64,000 bases of DNA from Flammula alnicola (taxonomy: Eukaryota; Basidiomycota; Agaricomycetes; Agaricales; Strophariaceae), in the NCBI GenBank assembly GCA_015499995.1, contig JADNRV010000210.1, positions 1 through 64,000 of the forward strand, given 5' to 3'. The notes under the pieces are model-generated. The model was not told the origin of the DNA. It searched no databases and saw only the letters and a program-made list of their open reading frames with translations. Position numbers and translations under genes: made by a program. The first letter of the stretch is position 1, and every line of letters begins with the position of its first letter. Shown here one piece after another: positions 56,918 through 64,000 of this stretch.

Positions 56918-57795
56918 CCTCGCGGCTCCTCTGAATCCTTGAAGAGAATATGGCGAGATAGCAGGGCTGAAAGGGACAGCTTATGTAGTTGAAAGGGAAG
57001 ATTTGAGGTTGTACTTGGCCTAATAGGCCTGGAAGGAGGAAGGTAAGGCTTAGACTCGACTCGGAGCTCGCGACGGACTTAACGCTGTGCCGTTGCTCTC
57101 GGAGGCGTGGCTGTGCAGGTTCAATAGCTTTGACATAGCTATGTAGTTCGATGAGCATCGGATTTACCAAACCTTTCACTGTTTACAGCACATTAAATAT
57201 GTCATGCTTGCACCATATAAATTTATGTAGTTGCTGTAGCATAGAAATGGGGGCCGGTGGAAAAAATGAATATCCCATGCACTGCGGCTAAGCCTACGAA
57301 TAGCTTGTTCAAATAAAAAGGCTGGGATGAGATTGACCGTTGATGCTATGTTGATCATGCATCATTTCTTGGTGCTCAAAAACCTCGAGGCTCGTGTTAA
57401 AAGTTTCTGAATCTGCATTGTGCTCAGGTGTATAGTATACTGTGTGCCTTGGGTCAATATTCTGCACCGAACGTTTCACGCGACTGTTATCCACTGAATT
57501 TTATATACCGAAGTTGGTGCAGTTATCTCGTTCTAGTGGACTTAATACACCAACGCAACCATGAAATTAATGTGCAGAGTTCTGCATTACTACACAGGAG
57601 TGTTCAAAAAAATCGTCCAAGAGAAGTACAATACACACAAGCACTACCATAGCAGCAACCCAGGGGATAAGAGAAATATTTAGCGCCGGTAAAAGGACTC
57701 AGAAAGCGTAGTGCAGCAATGTAGTCGTTCGGCACATAGACGCCATGGACAACAAACAAAGAATAAACTTGACGCTGAAAAGTAAACAGCTAAAC
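56918..57795. other. intergenic
   Basis: NLR promoter region (the part near 56920-57000 is homologous to the relic's promoter at about 1880-2000). No gene between the NLR and the mucin-like gene. Confidence 0.5.
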
Positions 57796-59482
57796 CTAGT
57801 CTGGACCTCGATAAGCAGGAGGAGCGTCGTTGCCTTGGAATGGGTGCTGGGCGCCAGCTAGACCGCCATGGAAATCTTGCTGGGAGCTTGGGTGGCCAGC
57901 TGCTACAAAGCGGGGATTCGTTGGTGCTTGCTGACTGCCGAGCTGCATCAGATATTCCGCATGCTTGGCTGAGAAAGGAGCACCAGGCAGCGAGTCGAGA
58001 GGATAGGCTGATTGTGGACTGGCCCAGGAATCATGCGCGGAAGGGTATTGGCTCATCGCTGGGGTTGATGGTGTCTGAGCTCCGCCGGCGGCGCACATGA
58101 TTGTTCCTGTGGACTCAGAGTCCTGAGAGCTATGGCCGTAGGCGTCCGACATGAGTAAATTCATGTTGGAAGCAGACATCTCTAGCGCTGTTGGCCCGTT
58201 CAGGTCAAAAGGCGTCGGAACAGTGCTTCGGGCTGGGAATAAGATGTTAGTTTATAATGATGCAATGCTTTTCAAAGGAGGGTAGGCGACTGCTTCGATA
58301 GACGTACCTGGCGTTGGAGGAATTCCTGAACGAGGGTCTACATCTATCTGTGCTCGTCTACGATGACGACGGATGAGACACAGCGCCGCAACCGCAACGG
58401 CTAACATGACAAGTAATAATAAGCTGCCGAGCACGCCTCCGATGAGCTTGGTGCTGCTGTTAACGGACTTTGGAGAAGCAGTAGTGGAGGCTGCGGAGTT
58501 GTTTGCACCACTCGCATCGTTTGCGGATGTAGGTATACCGGAGGGAGGGGGCGATAGCGAGGTGACTATGGCTACTGCTGACGTGGACTGGGATGTCGCT
58601 TTGTTCCCCTCGAAGTAAGAAAAGATGCTATTTAGAGATGCGCGAGAAGAAGACTCACAAGATGCAGTTTGGTTTGAAAGTAGGCTTGGGGAGGCAGAGG
58701 ACTTAGTGGAGGGAGAGGACGAAATAGAACTTGGTGATAGTCCATTGGTGACAACGGTGACAGTAGTGGGCGAAGCCTCGGTAGTGGTACCACTGGTAGT
58801 CGTCCTGTCAGCATCATCCTTAGCCCAAAACCCAATTGCAACAATTCAAATGAAACATACACTGCGCCTGAATTAACATTCGAACTGGGAGGCGCATTCC
58901 CATCCGTCGGGTCATAATCGAACCTATCTATGCGAAGATACATTTGGTTCCCGGTGTTCGTGACAATAAACAAATGGTTTGCCAGAGGCAAAGGCCCAGA
59001 GTCCCAGAGCACCGTGTTCCATTGGACGGGCGGCGTCGTTTTGTGCGATGCGGTCACGGCGGCGCTGTTGTCGATGCTGAAGCTTGCTATGCTGGACTCG
59101 AGGCCGTCACCTGTGGGGATCGTACATACGACGGCGATGCGGCTACCTGTGGGTGTAAGCACATGAGTACACGATTTTCTTTTGTTAAAAAAGAAGCAAA
59201 AGAAGCAAAAATAGAACGAAGGGGGCAAGCGCTCAGTGTATTAGTCCACAAACAACCGGGGAAGCGCGAGCGGTGATCCCACTGGACCCACCCAGCAGTA
59301 TAAATAACAAAACATAAGGAGGATCAGCACATACCTGTGAAGCGCAATCTGGCATAAGAGCCTGGCACCGAGGTCGAGTGCATTGTCCCCGTCCACGATC
59401 CATCAGAAGTGATGAGCTCCCAGCCGCCCGAATAAATGACGCTTGGATCGTTATCGTCGATCGAGGAGGCGTAGTAAGTCAT
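57796..59482 (-). CDS. one-TM protein with Thr/Ser-rich stalk
   Basis: Five exons (59482-59335, 59146-58863, 58818-58659, 58598-58308, 58232-57796) give 439 aa. Residues 1-145 form a beta-rich domain (YSGGWELIT, FTGSRIAVVCTIP, QWNTVLWDSGPLP, LRIDRFDYDP) like the carbohydrate-binding-type fold frequent at the start of agaric membrane proteins. A Thr/Ser-rich stalk (about 150-275) suits O-glycosylation. One hydrophobic helix (LIGGVLGSLLLLVMLAVAVA) with RRHRRR behind it sets the cytoplasmic side. The tail is rich in Pro, Gly, Gln and Ser. No signal peptide is visible at the start chosen (MTYYASSIDD), so the anchor would act as a signal-anchor, or an upstream start was missed. Ligand and function are unknown. 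Confidence 0.72.
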
Positions 59483-61416
59483 TCTAACAGAATGCCAGCG
59501 TAGGTACCCAGGATATATTACAAGACTGCTTCAAGTCTTTAGACTAGAATAAAAAGAGTGGCAAGTTTTCGAAAAAGAATGTGAGGACTGTGATGACAGT
59601 GAAGAAGAAACAAGGGAAAAAAAACAGGTTGACAGACGGGCGGTGTCTGGGCGGCGCCTCCGTTTGTTTGACTTGTTGATAGGTGTCATTAACAGGGTCG
59701 ATACGCGCTGAGTTTTAGAAAGTTTAGAACATCCGAACGTTGTCCGAACATGATCTTGACCGACTCGGAGAGCCTCTGGCTGGAGGCTAGGTTGCATGTG
59801 GGGCATATACATGTGATGGGAGGTGATTCGAGAGTACCTTGGGGTGCATGCGTTGTCGAATAGAGCATTGATAGAGCTCATCAACTTCCAAGAGAGACAT
59901 CTGAGCCACGAGCAGTCTTGGCATGGCATGAACGCTTATGTAAGGTACCCACGGCGCTTAAAAGCGCCCAAAAATAGAATCAGAACCTTTTCGGCGTGGA
60001 TGATTTCTCCCCGACGGTCCCATTTGGCGATATTTCTCCATATCTTTAGGTGAAATTGGTTTGGCGATAAGTAGAAACTCTTGGACGGGCGTGGGCAGCA
60101 TATCGAGGACTTATAGATATATCTTTCTCCATGAAAAGGACTCAAGTGCAAGGAACAGATTGGCAGAAGAGGAACCAGCTTGAAAATTGTCTTGCAGTGG
60201 TAAATATGACAATGGAAAGATGGTCATATTCTTGGAAGAGTGGTGGTAGTTTTGTTTCTTCCTGAAGCCCGATCAAGGTCCTTTCAGTTGTCCCAATACC
60301 GGAGCCCTAGCTAGGTTTCGTGAATTCGGACTCAAAGCTCAAAGGGCCAAGGCCGATCCCGGGGACAATGCAGCTTAGAGTCTTGATGTCTCTGAAGTAT
60401 TGGTATCAGACAATTTAGCGCCTCCATCACAAATATAGAGACAGTCCTCTCACTCTCCAGGAGAAATTGAAACAACTACCGACTCACATACTAATCCAGG
60501 TGCAGATGACTTGGTCTAATCATTATATTTACTGTTTCATACATTTAGTCAGTCAAAACTAGTATTTTACATATCTTGACACTTGATACTGTGTATTCAA
60601 ATCAGGCTTAGACAAGCGTGAAAGTGCCACATACATTGACAACGGAACAGCGATCTTTCTCTTCTGCTAATGCACGACGTCTGGCTCAGTGTTTGAACCA
60701 GACAAATATTTATCTGAGAATTTGCAGGCGATAAGACGATGGTGGCGAACTTGCCTAAGATTTTTTTCTTGGGATATTGGAGGCTGTCCTATAACAAGAT
60801 CTGGCAATAATATATCAGCCTTTGGCATGGTGGTATGAGTAAAAGTGGGGGTTCGGCCTAGGGATGGAAGCTGCTTTCCATATTTGGCTATTCTGTCGGA
60901 AATTTCCCATGCCGCTTACAATGACTCTGCTTTATAATCCTTCGGCAATCAATTGCAATGAACTCCGCCCACACTGCACGACCTACCTAACCTCGTCAAA
61001 TGGCTCAGTGTAGTTTTGAAGATCCTAATGAAAGTTATCGATCGCTAGGAAGCTAGATTGTATAAAAAATTTGTCCTTTTCGTGCTTGTGTTTGCATTGC
61101 AACGGTCATTGCAAAATTTTAAGTTCATTGCAACTCGCTTGTGATCCCGGCCGGCCATTTTCGGCATCAGAACCTGTCCGGATTGGTCATCATATCCGGG
61201 GTCCTCTTACACGCGCCTTTCTGTGCACTGGCAGGCCTTCTGCAACGTCGACGTTGTAATCGACTCAAGCACGCTCTGATTTCCTTTTGACGTTGACTTT
61301 GACAATACTTGCAGGTTCTAATACCTTCTGTGGCATCATCTTCATACGCGAAGACGCGTTGTTGACAAGCCTACTTCCTACTTGACTTTTTTCTACTCCA
61401 CTCCACACGTTCGCCA
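59483..61416. other. long intergenic region
   Basis: About 1.9 kb without supported genes. The antisense ORFs at 59531-60151 have no motif or splice logic. The region from 61130 to 61416 is the presumable MED8 promoter and leader; no TATA box is seen there. Confidence 0.5.
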
Positions 61417-62418
61417 ATGGCAAGCGGCTCTCAGCCCCTCGGCCCTCCCCCAGGGCTAACAGTCCTCCCAAAGCCCACGCTGCCGACGTCCCAACTCGAG
61501 TCCCTGAAGTTCAAGGCGAACCAGATCATCGACTCGATCTACTCCCTCCAACGGACGATCGAGATGGCGGGGTACGCAGGCGCGATGCCGTCGTGGCCGG
61601 ATATACTCTCGAAATACAACATGATGCTCTCGCAGACGCACAATTTCTCCACTGCGCTGGTGCATCCGTTCCCGACGCCTAGTGCTCTTGGTGGGTCGAT
61701 ATCGACAAGCCGAGCGACTGCGCAGAACGTCTACGAGCGGATCGCGCTGCACCCGGGCGTGGCGATGGGCGACGCGCAGCTGGACGGGGAGGTGGTGCCG
61801 CTCCTGAGGAACCAGCAGACGACGGACGTGTTGCGCACGGAGAACGATACTGTGCGGCGGCTTGGAGAACACATGAGCACGCGGGGCTCGGTTGGTATGC
61901 TGGGTCTCGCGCCGCCGCCTGCGCCGCCTGGTGGTGGTCTGGGGATGGGGATGGGCTTCGGGATGGGGATCCCGAGGAAGCCGGAGTACGAGGATGTGCT
62001 GAAGGAGTGCGCTGAGATCCGGGACGCGCATGATCGAAGGGTGGAGAGGGCGGTGCGGGCGGTGACGATGCTGAAGGAGAAGTTTGACTGGAAGCAGCGG
62101 GTGGAAGTGGAGGTGGAGGAGCCGGAGGAGCTGGACTGGGATCCGCGCCTGGGACGGCTTGTGCAGACGGCGATGGGGGGTGAAGGAGAAGAGGGCGCCG
62201 CTGTCGAGGGGCTGATGGAAGATGAGGATGTCGGGATGGGATCGGCGAGCAGCGAAAGTGACGAAGAGGGAGAAGGAAAAGAGGCAGAGAACAATGTGGG
62301 CAGCAGCGACGAGGACGAGTTCAATGTAGAGGGTGCGCTGTTCAATGGCGACACAACCTCTCCACCAGTAGGAGACGGAGATCTGTTTGGGTCCATGTCC
62401 ATTCCGGATGATGCGTGA
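61417..62418 (+). CDS. MED8: Mediator complex subunit 8
   Basis: An intronless ORF of 333 aa. The N-terminal helical domain (about 22-80) shows the MED8 pattern QLESLKFKANQIIDSIYSLQ, then SWPDILSKYNMMLSQTHNFS. A Gly/Pro/Met-rich linker (GGGLGMGMGFGMGIP) and a conserved-looking helix (EDVLKECAEIRDAHDRRVER) follow; the C-terminal 80 residues are acidic (SSESDEEGEG, SSDEDEFNVE). MED8 sits in the Mediator head module and contacts MED18 and TBP during RNA polymerase II initiation in the nucleus. High GC and skewed codon use create a long antisense ORF, which is a shadow. The length is usual for the subunit plus a basidiomycete acidic tail. The PriA-like gene follows head-to-tail after 234 bp. Confidence 0.88.
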   Translation: MASGSQPLGPPPGLTVLPKPTLPTSQLESLKFKANQIIDSIYSLQRTIEMAGYAGAMPSWPDILSKYNMMLSQTHNFSTALVHPFPTPSALGGSISTSRATAQNVYERIALHPGVAMGDAQLDGEVVPLLRNQQTTDVLRTENDTVRRLGEHMSTRGSVGMLGLAPPPAPPGGGLGMGMGFGMGIPRKPEYEDVLKECAEIRDAHDRRVERAVRAVTMLKEKFDWKQRVEVEVEEPEELDWDPRLGRLVQTAMGGEGEEGAAVEGLMEDEDVGMGSASSESDEEGEGKEAENNVGSSDEDEFNVEGALFNGDTTSPPVGDGDLFGSMSIPDDA

Positions 62419-62652
62419 TGTCCACATAGTACCATTGACGCGCCTGTCCCGAAATCCCCGTTTTATCAACCCTTTTATAGCAAGTCGATGCACAAATTCG
62501 TCCTCATCCAAACTCCGCCTCAGATACTGCAAAAGAAACATATATAAGACGCCCTCTGCCGCCCTCTCCAACCCCCCATCTTGGTTCCAAACCACCTCCA
62601 CCACTCGTTCTTTCGCCCGCCTTCCCACGTTCGCCCCTTCGCGGCCAGACCA

Positions 62653-64000
62653 ATGCGTCGTCCGTTCTACACGCTCTTTCTCTCCGCGATCTCTCTTTTC
62701 TCTCTCTTCCCCGTCCTCGTGTCTTCCATCCACCCCCATGCGCTCACCCGCCGCGACTACAAGCGCTCTCCGCCTCCGTCCAATGTCCTGACTTCGCGTC
62801 AACACCGCGTCGCGCGTGATCTGTTAGATGTATGCATCAACGTCAACGTAGATCTCCTTGCTGATGCCTCCCAGTTGCTTGGGCTCGGTGGTTTGCTCGG
62901 CCCTCTCGACCTCGGCTCTAAGATTCAGCTGTGCTTGTGCTTAAAGGCCAGTTTTTTCCCCCTTCGTGTAGTGTGCATATACTCATGTAATTTTAGGACC
63001 TTGATCTCTACCTGGACACCAACGTCGATATCCAAGCTCTTGTTGCATTGCTTGGAAAGAACGAGGTATCGGCCTTAATCACCGCGCTCGTAAGTGTCCT
63101 ACATTTTTTATCCTGGTATTCAAAGCATCCTCAGTATTTTCGTCAACTGTTTTATAGATCAACACCTCGCCTGATGCTCAGCAATGCACGTTCCCGCCGA
63201 ATGCGCATCACACCTGCGACAATGCCGACCCTTGCCACTTCGAGTGTGATGCTAACTATGTTCTTCAAGGCGATACATGTGTCTGTGCTCCCCCTAACAT
63301 GTCATGCAATGGCGTCTGCGGTAGTTTCCCTCAGGTTAGCCATTTCTTTCACGCATATATCCACTTTTTGTCATTTGATTTCGTGTTTCTCACTTCACTC
63401 TCGTCTATTCAAACATAATGCTGACATTTTATCCAGGGTTGTGGATCGGCAGTGCCTAAGTCGATGAAAAAGCGAACAGAGTCTATCGTCACCATCGGTC
63501 AAGCAAAAGCCATATGCCAGCACGATGCAACTGTTTGCGGTATTCCCGGCCGAGAGAACACATTTGCTTTCGAGTGCATTGACACTAAGACCACCAAAGA
63601 TAGCTGTGCGTCGTCTCTTGCGCCATATCTTCGTTTTCTAAAAATGTCCTTACTCCCTAGGCGGTGGCTGCATGGTCCCTCATTCGTTCTTCGAGGCAGA
63701 GCCTGTTCGCCAATCATCCGGAAAGGACTGTAGCAGTATTACCAATGTCAAAAGCTCGAGTTGCTCTAACGGTGGTTGCGTCGTCCGTTCATGCAACGAT
63801 GGATGGTCGCCGAGCCCGACAAACGATGAGTGTGTTCCAGCCGGAGGCTTTGCGTCAAGAATGCGCAGAGTCAACAAACGTTCGGACCCGCTTGCCGCCG
63901 ACGTTGCCGCCGACGCAAACATCAACTCGGACCTCGTATCTCAGCTCGTTGCCATTGTTAAGATGGTTCTTGACCTAACCTCTCATGCGCCCTCGTCTTC
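62653..64000 (+). CDS. secreted PriA/CPL1-like cysteine-rich protein (3' end outside window)
   Basis: Five exons are visible (62653-62946, 62997-63089, 63158-63334, 63437-63605, 63661-beyond 64000); the end is cut by the window. Residues 1-25 are a signal peptide (FYTLFLSAISLFSLFPVLVS). After a helical segment come Cys-rich modules: CTFPPNAHHTCDNADPCHFE, then VCAPPNMSCNGVC, and the CPL1-like domain with FECIDTKTTKDSCGGCMVPH, GKDCSSI and CSNGGCVVRSCNDGW. This is the architecture of the Lentinula PriA family, made during fruit-body primordium formation; CPL1-like domains also occur in Cryptococcus secreted proteins. Intron 1 starts with GC (AAG|GCCAGT) rather than GT, needed for the frame. Function is not established; likely an extracellular or wall-associated protein. 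Confidence 0.82.

Noticed and set aside
61731..62435. 234-aa Ser-rich minus-strand ORF
   Set aside because: Also a shadow of MED8; its low-complexity Ser runs mirror the acidic tail of the real protein.
61456..62805. 449-aa ORF on the minus strand
   Set aside because: It is antisense to MED8, has an Arg/His-rich composition typical of a GC-rich shadow frame, and no recognisable motif.

Overview
The window reads as genomic DNA of a mushroom-forming basidiomycete (Agaricomycetes). The evidence is dense genes with many short GT-AG introns of about 45-75 nt, a spliced Mediator subunit-8 gene, a RAD51D gene, a GH79 glycoside hydrolase, a PriA/CPL1-like secreted protein, and several families typical of agarics (NACHT NLR with an N-terminal NVIITGGTFTS motif, DUF6699, TET/JBP dioxygenase, JmjC protein, SPT5-like KOW protein, Tnp2-type transposase). 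I modelled exons by hand from splice sites and reading-frame continuity; no searches were run, so family names rest on recognised motifs.

Left flank (1-8.7 kb): a PD-(D/E)XK-like hypothetical gene, a relic of an NLR first exon, a one-TM protein, RAD51D (minus) and a secreted GH79 enzyme (plus). An orphan TATA/CT-rich promoter at 7.5 kb has no convincing gene behind it.

Bracketed island (8.8-43.9 kb): a nearly identical segment of about 1.4 kb occurs at 8,777-10,378 and, inverted, at 42,424-43,884. The left copy carries a 192-bp CACTA-like MITE with an AGT target duplication, and the right copy preserves the empty site. Between them lie DUF6699, coiled-coil proteins, a TET/JBP DNA-modification dioxygenase, a 637-aa agaric protein of unknown function, a DUF6532-like gene with one in-frame stop, a very large JmjC gene, an SPT5-like KOW protein, a CACTA/Tnp2 transposase-derived gene and a 7-TM protein. 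Tandem repeats, hairpins, MITE-like inverted repeats and decayed coding pieces are frequent. The co-location of DNA/chromatin-modifying genes with a transposase is the most interesting aspect of the window.

Right flank (44-64 kb): an NRPS-like adenylate-forming reductase whose frame is broken by about ten apparent single-base losses, a 127-bp tandem repeat, an alpha/beta hydrolase, an agaric 7-TM protein, a NACHT NLR of 836 aa with a C-terminal membrane tail, a mucin-like one-TM protein, MED8, and a PriA/CPL1-like protein that runs off the right edge. I found no tRNA, rRNA or CRISPR signal.
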